Of a stretch of 64,000 nt of DNA, positions 27,732 to 36,007 are shown piece after piece (the first letter of the stretch is position 1; each line of letters begins with the position of its first letter). The stretch is from Cognatundibacterium luofuense (GTDB lineage Bacteria > Pseudomonadota > Gammaproteobacteria > Burkholderiales > Burkholderiaceae_D), in assembly GCF_018139685.1 (NCBI RefSeq), contig NZ_JAGSPN010000001.1, positions 496,001 through 560,000 on the forward strand, in the 5' to 3' direction. Below the pieces are notes generated by a model that worked only from the letters and a program-made list of their open reading frames with translations, made no database searches and was not told the origin of the DNA. The position numbers and the translations under genes are program-made.

Positions 27732-28031
27732 ATGCCAATTTACGCCTATCGTTGTGAAGAATGTGGCTTCGCCAAAGATGTATTGCAGAAAATTTCTGAT
27801 GCGCCGCTGACAGATTGCCCGGAATGCGGGAAGTCTGCTTTCCGCAAGCAGATCACGGCCGCAGGTTTCCAGCTCAAGGGTAATGGCTGGTATGTCACGG
27901 ATTTCCGTGGCGGTTCCGGCGGTGCCTCTGCAACCGGCGGCGCGACGGCGACTGCCAGTGCGCCTGCAGAACCAGCGTGTGGTGCTCCGGCCTGTGCTGC
28001 AGGTGGCTGCGCAACGGATACCAGCGCCTGA
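27732..28031 (+). CDS. FmdB-family zinc ribbon protein
   Basis: 99 residues: an FmdB/CxxC_CxxC domain (MPIYAYRCEECGFAKDV, then DCPECGKSAFRK) and a Gly/Ala/Thr-rich linker leading to a Cys-rich end (PACGAPACAAGGCAT). The N-terminal Cys pairs probably bind zinc. This small gene is regularly found just ahead of DUF502 and aspS in betaproteobacteria; its role is not defined. Confidence 0.9.
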   Translation: MPIYAYRCEECGFAKDVLQKISDAPLTDCPECGKSAFRKQITAAGFQLKGNGWYVTDFRGGSGGASATGGATATASAPAEPACGAPACAAGGCATDTSA

Positions 28032-28084
28032 TCATCATCAGGCAATTACAACAACTGATTTAGTCTGACGAAGAAAGCCCGACT

Positions 28085-28693
28085 ATGCTGCGTAAATACT
28101 TTCTGACCGGTTTACTGATTCTGGTACCGCTGGCAATTACCTTCTGGGTGCTGCATGCGGTCATCAGTACGCTGGATCAGTCGCTGTTGTTATTGCCTGA
28201 GCAATGGCGTCCGAAGGCATTGTTCGGACACGATATTCCCGGCTTCGGTGTTGTACTGACTTTGCTGATCGTCCTGATCACTGGTTTGCTGACACGTAAC
28301 TTCATCGGTAACTATGTTGTGCGCGTCTGGGAAGGTTTGCTGAACCGCATTCCTATCGTGAATTCGATTTATTCCAGCGTAAAACAAGTGTCCGATACTT
28401 TGTTTTCCTCGTCCGGCAATGCTTTCCGCAAAGCAGTACTGATTGAATATCCGCGTCAGGGCTCGTGGACTATTGGTTTTCTGACCGGCGTTCCGGGTGG
28501 CGATGTGGTGAATCATTTGCAGGGCGATTATGTCAGTGTGTATGTACCAACCACGCCGAATCCGACCTCCGGTTTCTTCCTGATGGTGCCGAAGGCAGAC
28601 GCGATTGAGCTGGATATGAGTGTGGATGCCGCGCTCAAGTACATCGTTTCCATGGGCGTGGTGGCTCCCGAGCAATTACCACCAAAAAAATAA
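28085..28693 (+). CDS. DUF502 inner-membrane protein
   Basis: 202-residue DUF502 protein. Two membrane helices at the N-terminus (YFLTGLLILVPLAITFWVLH and FGVVLTLLIVLITGLLTRNF) are followed by RIPIVNSIYSSVKQVSDTLF, a strong DUF502 signature, and a soluble beta-rich part (VYVPTTPNPTSGFFLMVP). The function is unknown. Its placement between fmdB and aspS is conserved in betaproteobacteria. Confidence 0.92.
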   Translation: MLRKYFLTGLLILVPLAITFWVLHAVISTLDQSLLLLPEQWRPKALFGHDIPGFGVVLTLLIVLITGLLTRNFIGNYVVRVWEGLLNRIPIVNSIYSSVKQVSDTLFSSSGNAFRKAVLIEYPRQGSWTIGFLTGVPGGDVVNHLQGDYVSVYVPTTPNPTSGFFLMVPKADAIELDMSVDAALKYIVSMGVVAPEQLPPKK

Positions 28694-28759
28694 ATGCAGA
28701 CGGCAGCGCTTGCTGCAGTCTTGTAAAGTGATTAATTTTTCCTACGACAGGTAACAGAT

Positions 28760-30565
28760 ATGTCCATGCGTACCCAATATTGTGGTCTGACAACAGAAGA
28801 ATTCCTCGGTCAGACAGTCAGCCTGTGCGGCTGGGTTCATCGTCGCCGTGACCACGGCGGTGTGATTTTTATCGATCTGCGTGACCGCGAAGGTCTGGTG
28901 CAGGTCGTTTGCGATCCTGACCGTGCAGACGTTTTTGCCGCAGCAGAATCTGTACGTAATGAATACTGCCTGCGTATTACCGGTGTGGTTCGTACACGTC
29001 CGGAAGGCACCACAAACAGCAATCTGAAATCCGGCAAAATCGAAGTGCTGGCACATCAGGTTGAAGTGCTGAACGCATCCGTCACGCCACCGTTCCAGCT
29101 GGATGACGACAATCTGTCCGAAACCACACGTCTGACCCACCGCGTACTGGATCTGCGCCGTCCGCAAATGCAGCGTAATCTGCGTCTGCGTTATCAGGTG
29201 GCGATGGAAGTCCGTAAATTCCTGGACTCCAACGGCTTTATCGACATCGAAACACCGATGCTGACCAAATCCACTCCGGAAGGCGCACGTGACTATCTGG
29301 TGCCATCCCGTGTGAATGCCGGCGAATTCTTCGCGCTGCCACAATCCCCTCAGCTGTTCAAACAATTGCTGATGGTGGCAAACTTTGACCGTTATTACCA
29401 GATCACCAAATGCTTCCGCGATGAGGATCTGCGCGCTGACCGTCAGCCTGAATTCACCCAGATCGATTGCGAAACTTCGTTCATGGGCGAGCAGGAAATC
29501 CGTGACATGTTTGAAGGCATGATCCGTCTGGTCTTCAAAAACGTGCTGGATATCGATCTGCCAGACCCGTTCCCGGTGATGGAATTTGCGGAAGCGATGG
29601 GCCTGTACGGTTCCGATAAACCGGACATGCGCGTAAAACTGAAATTCACTGAACTGACTGACGTCATGAAAGACGTGGAGTTCAAAGTATTCTCCGGCGC
29701 AGCCAATATGGCAAATGGCCGCGTTGTCGGTCTGCTGGTGCCGGGCGGTGCCGCAATGCCACGCTCAGAAATTGATGCCTACACCCAGTTCGTCGGTATT
29801 TACGGCGCAAAAGGTCTGGCGTACATCAAAGTCAATGAACTGGCAAAAGGCCGCGACGGTCTGCAATCGCCTATCGTGAAAAATATCCACGATGCAGCGC
29901 TGACAGAAATTCTGGCACGCACTGGCGCTAAAGACGGCGACCTGATTTTCTTCGGTGCGGATAAAGCGAAAGTTGTTAACGATGCGATCGGTGCACTGCG
30001 CGTGAAAATCGGTCACAGCGAATTCGGTAAATCGAACGGCTTGTTCGAAGACACATGGAAACCACTGTGGGTTATCGACTTCCCGATGTTTGAATACGAT
30101 GATGAAAACGATCGCTGGACAGCGACGCACCATCCGTTCACATCGCCAAAAGACGGCCACGAAGATTACATGGCAACCGATCCGGGCAAATGTATTGCTA
30201 AAGCCTACGATATGGTATTGAACGGCTGGGAACTGGGCGGTGGTTCTGTCCGTATTCACCGTGCTGACGTACAGGCAAAAGTGTTCGACGCACTGAAGAT
30301 CGATGCAGACGAACAGCGTCTGAAATTCGGCTTCCTGCTGGACGCACTGCAATACGGCGCGCCTCCGCACGGTGGTCTGGCTTTCGGTCTGGACCGTATC
30401 GTCACGATGATGACCGGTGCAGAATCGATCCGTGACGTGATCGCATTCCCGAAAACCCAGCGTGCTCAGTGTCTGCTGACACACGCTCCATCGGTGGTCG
30501 ACGAAAAACAATTGCGCGAACTGCACATTCGTTTGCGTGCGACTGAGCCAGCAATCAAAGGCTGA
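28760..30565 (+). CDS. aspS: Aspartyl-tRNA synthetase, bacterial type
   Basis: 601-residue class II synthetase that charges tRNA-Asp (and, in organisms lacking asparaginyl-tRNA synthetase, possibly tRNA-Asn). Seen: the N-terminal OB-fold anticodon-binding domain ([23 protein letters not shown]), motif 2 [18 protein letters not shown], the large GAD insertion typical of the bacterial form, and motif 3 [13 protein letters not shown] near residue 540. The ATG at 28760 has CAGGTAACAG upstream; an ATG two codons on is possible. A strong terminator follows. Confidence 0.98.
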   Translation: MSMRTQYCGLTTEEFLGQTVSLCGWVHRRRDHGGVIFIDLRDREGLVQVVCDPDRADVFAAAESVRNEYCLRITGVVRTRPEGTTNSNLKSGKIEVLAHQVEVLNASVTPPFQLDDDNLSETTRLTHRVLDLRRPQMQRNLRLRYQVAMEVRKFLDSNGFIDIETPMLTKSTPEGARDYLVPSRVNAGEFFALPQSPQLFKQLLMVANFDRYYQITKCFRDEDLRADRQPEFTQIDCETSFMGEQEIRDMFEGMIRLVFKNVLDIDLPDPFPVMEFAEAMGLYGSDKPDMRVKLKFTELTDVMKDVEFKVFSGAANMANGRVVGLLVPGGAAMPRSEIDAYTQFVGIYGAKGLAYIKVNELAKGRDGLQSPIVKNIHDAALTEILARTGAKDGDLIFFGADKAKVVNDAIGALRVKIGHSEFGKSNGLFEDTWKPLWVIDFPMFEYDDENDRWTATHHPFTSPKDGHEDYMATDPGKCIAKAYDMVLNGWELGGGSVRIHRADVQAKVFDALKIDADEQRLKFGFLLDALQYGAPPHGGLAFGLDRIVTMMTGAESIRDVIAFPKTQRAQCLLTHAPSVVDEKQLRELHIRLRATEPAIKG

Positions 30566-30602
30566 TACTCATGTCAGACCGGCTTTGGCCGGTCAGTAAG
30601 CA

Positions 30603-30631
30603 AAAAAGCGCGGACTGGTTCCGCGCTTTTT
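30603..30631 (+). terminator. Rho-independent terminator of aspS
   Basis: Perfect 11-bp stem, AAAAAGCGCGG (30603-30613) and CCGCGCTTTTT (30621-30631), loop of seven bases. A smaller CCGGCTTTGGCCGG dyad lies just upstream at about 30581-30594. Confidence 0.88.
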
Positions 30632-30737
30632 GCATTTACCCGGCACTCATTGTGAGTTGGTTACAGTTGTTACAAAAAAGCCATCATCATGCAGAATGCA
30701 TCGGTTACATTTACTGGTTTTATTCCGGAGGCCAGTG

Positions 30738-31544
30738 ATGACAACAATGCGTTCTGTGCTGGTGCCTGTGGCCATTTTGCTGATGGCCGGGGTGCTCAGT
30801 GCCTGTAATGAAAAGAAAACCGAGCTCGGACAGGGTTCATCGGAAGTAACCGGTTCTGCGGGGCCGGCCGGTGCGAACGGCGCGAACAAGGCGTTGGTGA
30901 AATGTACCGCGCCGGTGGCGACGATGGCGCTTGTCGAAAATCCTAACGGTTACGTGCTGCAAAGCTCGTATCACCTGCCAACTTCTCCGGTGCCGCTGAT
31001 TCGTTTGCTGGCGCAGCAAAGCGGATGCTTCCGCGTGGTGGATCGTGCATCCGGCCTGAAAGCTGTGGTGCAGGAACAAAGTCTGAAAGATCAGGGCATC
31101 ATTCGTCAGAATTCCACTGTCCATAAAGGCAAGGGTTACGAAGCGCAATACACGATGACGCCGGGGCTGACTTTCTCGGAGACACAGGCAGGTGGTGGCA
31201 TTGGTGCGATTATGGGCATGATTCCCTTCCTGAAAAATTTCACTGCCTTTGCAGAAAAAGTCAGCTTTAAAGAAGCCCAGGTTTCACTGCTGCTGACAGA
31301 CAATGAAACGACCGAACAAATCGCAGCAGCAACCGGTTCCGCCAAATCGACCGATCTGGGTGTCGGTGGTCTGAGCTTCGGTGCCGGTGGTGGTGGTCTG
31401 GGAGCAGGCTGGAGCAATACCAACGAAGCCAAAGTGATTGTGGCCGCCTTCCTTGATGCGCATAACAAGCTGGTCAGTCAGGTGCAGATGCTGCAATCGA
31501 AAGAATTGCCACCTGCAGTGCCGGTAAAAGGGCAAAAACCCTGA
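30738..31544 (+). CDS. CsgG/HfaB-like lipoprotein
   Basis: 268 residues with signal peptide and lipobox (VLSAC, Cys23). The mature region includes PVPLIRLLAQQSGCFRVVDR and a Gly-rich stretch (LSFGAGGGGLGAG), then an AFLDAHNKLVSQ end, resembling the fold around the DUF799/CsgG-type peptidoglycan-associated lipoproteins. Family placement is tentative. The ATG at 30738 has GGAGG six bases upstream; the frame is open to 30630 but that part overlaps the aspS terminator. It lies alone between aspS and a Crp-type regulator. Confidence 0.65.
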   Translation: MTTMRSVLVPVAILLMAGVLSACNEKKTELGQGSSEVTGSAGPAGANGANKALVKCTAPVATMALVENPNGYVLQSSYHLPTSPVPLIRLLAQQSGCFRVVDRASGLKAVVQEQSLKDQGIIRQNSTVHKGKGYEAQYTMTPGLTFSETQAGGGIGAIMGMIPFLKNFTAFAEKVSFKEAQVSLLLTDNETTEQIAAATGSAKSTDLGVGGLSFGAGGGGLGAGWSNTNEAKVIVAAFLDAHNKLVSQVQMLQSKELPPAVPVKGQKP

Positions 31545-31702
31545 GTTTTGCGGACTTTGGCACAGGATTTCCCGGACGTCCGCAGAAACAGCGGGCCTCC
31601 GGAATAGCCTGTGACGATAACTGCATAATGACGATGTGCTGAGACATGCTGGTACAGCCTTTCAGAGCGTGAAATAATCCATTTTTTTCACCGGTATTTA
31701 CC

Positions 31703-32380
31703 ATGTCTGATCAGCCCGAACTGAAGGCTTTCTGGTCACGTTTTCCCGATTTACAGCATCAGCCGCGCTGGCAACAGTTGCAAGCGCAGATTCGCCTGAT
31801 GCCGGTGCCGGCGGGCGCCAGCCTGTTTCATGCGGGTGATTTGTGCCAGCACTACGTCGTCGTGCTGAATGGCTCGGTGGCGGTGCGCCGCTTCGCTGAG
31901 AATGGCCGTGAAATTGTTCTGTACCGCGTCGGCGAAGGCCAGACCTGCGCGCTGACCACGTCCTGTCTGCTGGCAGCCGATCCTTATCCGGCGGAAGGTG
32001 TGGCGGAAACGCCGCTGAATCTGATGCTGGTACCTTCTGCTGTGTTCAGCGAATTGCTGGGGCTGAGTGCAGCGTTTCGTCAGTTCGTGTTTCAGGCCTT
32101 TGGAGAGCGGCTTAGTGAGCTTATTCTGCTGGTGGAATCGGTGGCCCTGCGTCGGCTGGATATCCGTCTGGCAGAACGTTTACTGCAGCTGGCGGGAGAA
32201 GGGCAAACCGAAATCCGTAAAACGCATCAGGAACTGGCGGCAGAGCTGGGTACGGCGCGCGAAGTGATTTCCCGTTATCTGAAAGAATTTGAACGCAAAG
32301 GCTGGCTGCAGACTCAGCGCGGCAACCTGCATTTGCTTGATCCTGATCAGATGCAGCAGTTTCTGCAACAGTCAGCGTGA
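31703..32380 (+). CDS. Crp/Fnr-family transcriptional regulator
   Basis: 225 residues: an N-terminal cyclic-nucleotide-like sensor barrel (AGASLFHAGDLCQHYVVVLNG, IVLYRVGEGQTCALTTSCLL) and a C-terminal winged helix (RKTHQELAAELGTAREVISR). The N-terminal CxxC cluster of Fnr is absent; two Cys in the barrel (CALTTSC) could respond to redox or reactive sulfur species, which is inference. It is followed after 66 bases by a DUF2892 gene in the same direction, a pairing common in proteobacteria, so that gene is the likely target. Confidence 0.88.
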   Translation: MSDQPELKAFWSRFPDLQHQPRWQQLQAQIRLMPVPAGASLFHAGDLCQHYVVVLNGSVAVRRFAENGREIVLYRVGEGQTCALTTSCLLAADPYPAEGVAETPLNLMLVPSAVFSELLGLSAAFRQFVFQAFGERLSELILLVESVALRRLDIRLAERLLQLAGEGQTEIRKTHQELAAELGTAREVISRYLKEFERKGWLQTQRGNLHLLDPDQMQQFLQQSA

Positions 32381-32446
32381 CTTAGTCACTGAGCCTTACC
32401 AGGCTGTGTGATGAAATACAGCCATCATCTTTTTCAGGAGAACATC

Positions 32447-32629
32447 ATGCAGGCAAATGTCGGTGGTGCAGATCGTCTGGTACGTATTATTGCTGGCCTG
32501 GTTTTGCTGAGTCTGGTCTGGCTGGTGCCGACTAACTGGGGCTGGCTGGGTATTGTTCCGCTGATGACGGGACTGATTCGCTGGTGTCCCGCCTATCTGC
32601 CGTTTGGTCTGAGCAGCTGTAAGCGTTAA
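32447..32629 (+). CDS. DUF2892 (YgaP-like) inner-membrane protein
   Basis: 60 residues: MQANVGGADRLVRIIAGLVL, a second helix with WGWLGIVPLMTGL, and the RWCPAYLPFGLSSCK end with two Cys. This is the complete DUF2892 two-helix domain, found at the C-terminus of YgaP next to a rhodanese domain and also free-standing. AGGAG seven bases before the ATG supports the start. A role in sulfur or redox stress is suggested by the family and the upstream regulator. Confidence 0.88.
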   Translation: MQANVGGADRLVRIIAGLVLLSLVWLVPTNWGWLGIVPLMTGLIRWCPAYLPFGLSSCKR

Positions 32630-32681
32630 GCAACTTCACTCTGTTGTCTGTCGCCGTGAGGCGGTCCGTGCGTTACCTGAT

Positions 32682-32712
32682 AGCCAGTTCTATAATAGGA
32701 GCTGGCTTTTTT
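32682..32712 (+). terminator. Hairpin with T-run before nudB
   Basis: AGCCAG (32682-32687) pairs with CTGGCT (32702-32707), followed by a T-run to 32714. The loop holds TATAAT, so the same segment might also serve as a -10 for nudB. Terminator of the DUF2892 gene is the simpler reading. Confidence 0.5.
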
Positions 32713-32725
32713 TTCTGGATCACGG

Positions 32726-33193
32726 ATGACTCAATACAAAATTCCGGAATCGGTACTGGTGGTTATTTATACGCCTGCAATGAATGTACTGGTCATGGCG
32801 CGCACCGATAAACCAGAGTTCTGGCAATCCGTCACCGGTTCGCGCGATACACCGGATGAACCGCTGTTGCAGACGGCTGTACGTGAAGTGGCGGAAGAGA
32901 CAGGCATCGATGCTGCCTGCGGTGTGCTGACAGACTGGCAGCTGCGCAATGTCTATGAAATTTATCCGGTCTGGCGTCATCGTTATGCGCCGGGTGTGAC
33001 ACAAAATACCGAGCATGTGTTTGGTTTGTGTGTGCCGGAAGGCACAGCCGTGACGCTGGCTCCGCGTGAGCATCTGCGCTACCGCTGGCTGCCGTGGCGG
33101 GAAGCGGCTGACTTGTGCTTTTCACCGTCGAATACCGAAGCGATACTGCTATTGCCCCGTTATCACCAGCCGGAAATCATGAGCGCCTTATGA
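32726..33193 (+). CDS. nudB: Dihydroneopterin triphosphate diphosphatase (Nudix)
   Basis: 155-residue Nudix hydrolase. The Nudix box is seen as GSRDTPDEPLLQTAVREVAE followed by ETGI near residues 38-61. The opening YKIPESVLVVIYTPAMNVLVM and the WQSVTGS context match NudB, which removes pyrophosphate from dihydroneopterin triphosphate in folate synthesis. aspS followed at a short distance by nudB is a conserved betaproteobacterial order, here interrupted by three genes. The next gene overlaps by ATGA. Confidence 0.9.
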   Translation: MTQYKIPESVLVVIYTPAMNVLVMARTDKPEFWQSVTGSRDTPDEPLLQTAVREVAEETGIDAACGVLTDWQLRNVYEIYPVWRHRYAPGVTQNTEHVFGLCVPEGTAVTLAPREHLRYRWLPWREAADLCFSPSNTEAILLLPRYHQPEIMSAL

Positions 33194-33996
33194 GCATACT
33201 GCGCATCGCCAGTTACAACATTCATAAAGGTGTCAGCGCCTTCGGGCGTCAGGCACGGATTCATCATCTGAAGCAGGCCATTGCCGGGCTCGATGCCGAT
33301 ATTCTGTTTCTGCAGGAAGTGCAGGGCAGGCACGATCTGCATGCGCAGCGTCATGCAGGCTGGCCGGATGCAGGACAGCATGAATTTCTGGCGGGCGACA
33401 GCCATCATCATGCTTATGGCAAAAACGCGGTGTATCAGCATGGACATCATGGCAATGCTTTACTCAGCCGCTATCCGATTTTCTCCGCAGAAAACCATGA
33501 TGTTTCCGATCACCGGCTGGAGCAGCGCGGCATACTGCATGCACGGGTTGGCATCGGTGAGATCGCAGTGCACTGTTTCGTGATTCATCTTGGATTGTTT
33601 GCGGCCAGCCGCCGCCGTCAGATACAGGCGCTGATCGAAACCGTGCAGCGCGATACACCTGACAATGAACCCGTCATTATCGCCGGTGATTTTAATGACT
33701 GGAATCAGCAACTGAGTCAGACTCTGTATCAGGAACTCGGCGTGGTCGAAGCCTTTGATGCAGTATGTGAACACGGGCAGACTTCGGCCATACTGCCGCT
33801 GGCACGACATCTGAGCAAACAAGCGCCGGTGCATGCACGCACCTTTCCGGCGGGCTTTCCGTGGCTGTGTCTGGATCGCGTGTACACGCGGGGCTTTCGT
33901 ATCAGCGAAGCAATGGTTCTACAGGGCGCACCGTGGCGGCAGTTATCGGATCACGCACCGATTATGGTGCAACTGGATTTTTCTGAGCAACGCTGA
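33190..33996 (+). CDS. Endonuclease/exonuclease/phosphatase family protein
   Basis: 268 residues of the DNase I-like phosphoesterase fold. Seen: LRIASYNIHKGVSA at the N-terminus, LDADILFLQEVQG (catalytic Glu), VIIAGDFNDWNQ (Asp/Asn pair) and LSDHAPIMVQL (catalytic His) at the end. Substrate unknown; members beside clsB are thought to act on phospholipid or nucleic acid. The ATG at 33190 overlaps the nudB stop, fixing the start. Three bases separate it from clsB. Confidence 0.9.
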   Translation: MSILRIASYNIHKGVSAFGRQARIHHLKQAIAGLDADILFLQEVQGRHDLHAQRHAGWPDAGQHEFLAGDSHHHAYGKNAVYQHGHHGNALLSRYPIFSAENHDVSDHRLEQRGILHARVGIGEIAVHCFVIHLGLFAASRRRQIQALIETVQRDTPDNEPVIIAGDFNDWNQQLSQTLYQELGVVEAFDAVCEHGQTSAILPLARHLSKQAPVHARTFPAGFPWLCLDRVYTRGFRISEAMVLQGAPWRQLSDHAPIMVQLDFSEQR

Positions 33997-33998
33997 TC

Positions 33999-35162
33999 AT
34001 GCCGCGTGTTGAATTCATTCAGGGCAATGATTTGCACCTGCTGCGCAGTGGCGCGGAATATTTTCCGGCATTGCTGCATGCCATTAGTGAAGCCAGAAAT
34101 GAAGTTTATCTGGAAACCTATATATTCCAGCCGGACGATACCGGATTACGTATCCGGCAAGCACTGATACAGGCTGCGCAACGCGGCGTCAGTGTGCGGG
34201 TGGTGATTGACTGGCTGGGCAGCGGGCGCGAAGCAGCCGAGGAATTGTGCCTGACCCTGTTGCGCGAAGGCGTTGCCTGCCGCTTATTCAATCCCTGGTT
34301 CCGGCGCGGACTGGCGCGTACGCACCGTAAAATCACTGTGTGTGACGGACAGGTCGCATTCGTCGGTGGTCTGAATATCATTGATGACCTGATTGCCGAT
34401 GACGGCTCCGGCATGCCTTTACCGTTTCCACGCTGGGATTTCGCGTTGCGCGTACTGGGCCCGCTGGTGCCGTTGATTCACAGCGAAGTTGATGCCCAGT
34501 GGCGTAAAGCAGGGACGATGGATTTGCGCTCCCGTTTTGAATTGCTGCGCAGTTTGCGTCAGGAGGCGCGCATCGCCAGTCAGCAAACCGGTCTGGCTGC
34601 TTTGCTGGTACGCGACAATCTGCGTAACCGAACCAGCATACAAAAGGCGTTCTTGCAGGCGCTCGGCAAAGCAAAGCAGCGCGCCGTGCTGGTGACACCT
34701 TACTTTGCACCGGGCCGTAAATTCCGTCGTGCTATGACCATGGCGGCGCAGCGTGGTGTGGAAGTGGTGCTGCTGGTCGGCGTCGGGCAATTTCGGCTGC
34801 AGGATGCAGTGACGCAGGCTTACTATCCGCGTCTGCTGAAGCGTGGTGTGCGGATTGTCGAATTTCATCGCACGCAGCTGCATGCAAAAGTCGCGATTGT
34901 GGACCATGACTGGGCCAGCGTCGGTTCCAGTAATTTCGATGGTCTCAGTCTGTTTCTGAATCACGAATCCAATATCGTTGTCCGCGATCACCGGCTGACA
35001 GCGGATATCGATAAAGAATTGCGCGACGGTATTGCCCAAGGGCGGGAAATTCTGCTTGCGGATTACGACAAAATTCCCTGGTGGCGCAGGGTGTATAACG
35101 GTTTCGCTTACGTCGTGTACCGCGCACTGATGCGCATCATTACGCTGGGATATTACGGATGA
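33999..35162 (+). CDS. clsB: Cardiolipin synthase B
   Basis: 387-residue phospholipase D-superfamily enzyme making cardiolipin from phosphatidylglycerol. Two HKD motifs are seen: HRKITVCDGQVAFVGGLN near residue 110 and HAKVAIVDHDWASVGSSNFD near residue 295. There is no long hydrophobic N-terminal domain, which fits ClsB rather than ClsA. The C-terminus has a short hydrophobic/aromatic segment. It overlaps the DUF429 gene by ATGA. Confidence 0.93.
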   Translation: MPRVEFIQGNDLHLLRSGAEYFPALLHAISEARNEVYLETYIFQPDDTGLRIRQALIQAAQRGVSVRVVIDWLGSGREAAEELCLTLLREGVACRLFNPWFRRGLARTHRKITVCDGQVAFVGGLNIIDDLIADDGSGMPLPFPRWDFALRVLGPLVPLIHSEVDAQWRKAGTMDLRSRFELLRSLRQEARIASQQTGLAALLVRDNLRNRTSIQKAFLQALGKAKQRAVLVTPYFAPGRKFRRAMTMAAQRGVEVVLLVGVGQFRLQDAVTQAYYPRLLKRGVRIVEFHRTQLHAKVAIVDHDWASVGSSNFDGLSLFLNHESNIVVRDHRLTADIDKELRDGIAQGREILLADYDKIPWWRRVYNGFAYVVYRALMRIITLGYYG

Positions 35163-35965
35163 TACTGGCTGGTGTGGATTTCACCAGCGCGCCTTCGCGC
35201 CGCAAACCTGTTGTGGTGGCGACCGGTGAAGTGCGTGCTGAATGCCTGCACTTAACAGGCTTTAAAACATTTATAACGCTGGCGCAGTTTGCCGACTGGT
35301 TGCAGGCAGAGCCTGCATGGCTGGCCGCCTGCGATTTACCATTTTCGCTGCCGCGCGCATTGATCGAATGGCATGACTGGCCGCTCAGTTATCCCGACCT
35401 GATACAGCACTTGCAGCAGCTCAGTCGTGATCAGCTACGCGCTGCCTGCAAAGCGTACTGCGATGCACATCCGCCCGGTCAGAAATTCGCTCATCGGCAG
35501 ACCGACCGGCCTGCGGGTTCATCGCCTTCAATGAAATGGATCAATCCACCGGTCGCCATCATGCTGCATGCTGGTGTACCTATATTGCTGCAAGCAAACG
35601 CGACCTTGCCGGGCATGCTGCATGGACATCCGCAACGGATTGCATTAGAGGCGTATCCGGGCATGGTCGCGCGCAGTATTACCACCGCATCCTATAAGAA
35701 TGATCAGAAACAAAAGCAAACTGAGGCACGCTTGCAGGCACGTATACAGATTTTGCAGGCATTGCAGCGCGGTGAAACACGCTGGTATCTGAAAGTGGAT
35801 TGTGATGTTTTTGCAGAGCAAATCATTCAGGATGGTAGTGGCGATCATCTGGATGCATTGCTGTGTTTATTGCTGGCAGGCTGGGCGTGGCAGCGGCGTG
35901 ATCACAACTGGGGTTTGCCGGCGTTTGATGCCTTAGAAGGCTGGATCGCTGGCTGTGATGTCTGA
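35159..35965 (+). CDS. DUF429 family protein
   Basis: 268-residue DUF429 protein with a predicted RNase H-like fold. Seen: LAGVDFTSAPSRRKPVVVA (acidic first strand), AACDLPFSLPRAL, EAYPGMVARSI and GDHLDALLCLLLAGWA with acidic residues that could bind metal. The function is unknown. ATGA overlap with clsB shows cotranscription with the nudB-clsB group. Confidence 0.85.
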   Translation: MILAGVDFTSAPSRRKPVVVATGEVRAECLHLTGFKTFITLAQFADWLQAEPAWLAACDLPFSLPRALIEWHDWPLSYPDLIQHLQQLSRDQLRAACKAYCDAHPPGQKFAHRQTDRPAGSSPSMKWINPPVAIMLHAGVPILLQANATLPGMLHGHPQRIALEAYPGMVARSITTASYKNDQKQKQTEARLQARIQILQALQRGETRWYLKVDCDVFAEQIIQDGSGDHLDALLCLLLAGWAWQRRDHNWGLPAFDALEGWIAGCDV

Positions 35966-36007
35966 GCTGCGGATGTGAATTCCGCAATAGCAAAAACAAT
36001 CTGAGCT

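Noticed and set aside
31545-31702. A sixth copy of the interspersed repeat (GCGGACTTTGG...GGACGTCCGCAG)
   Set aside because: It shares only GGACTT and TCCGCA words without the conserved CTGCCGACGAC block or spacing.
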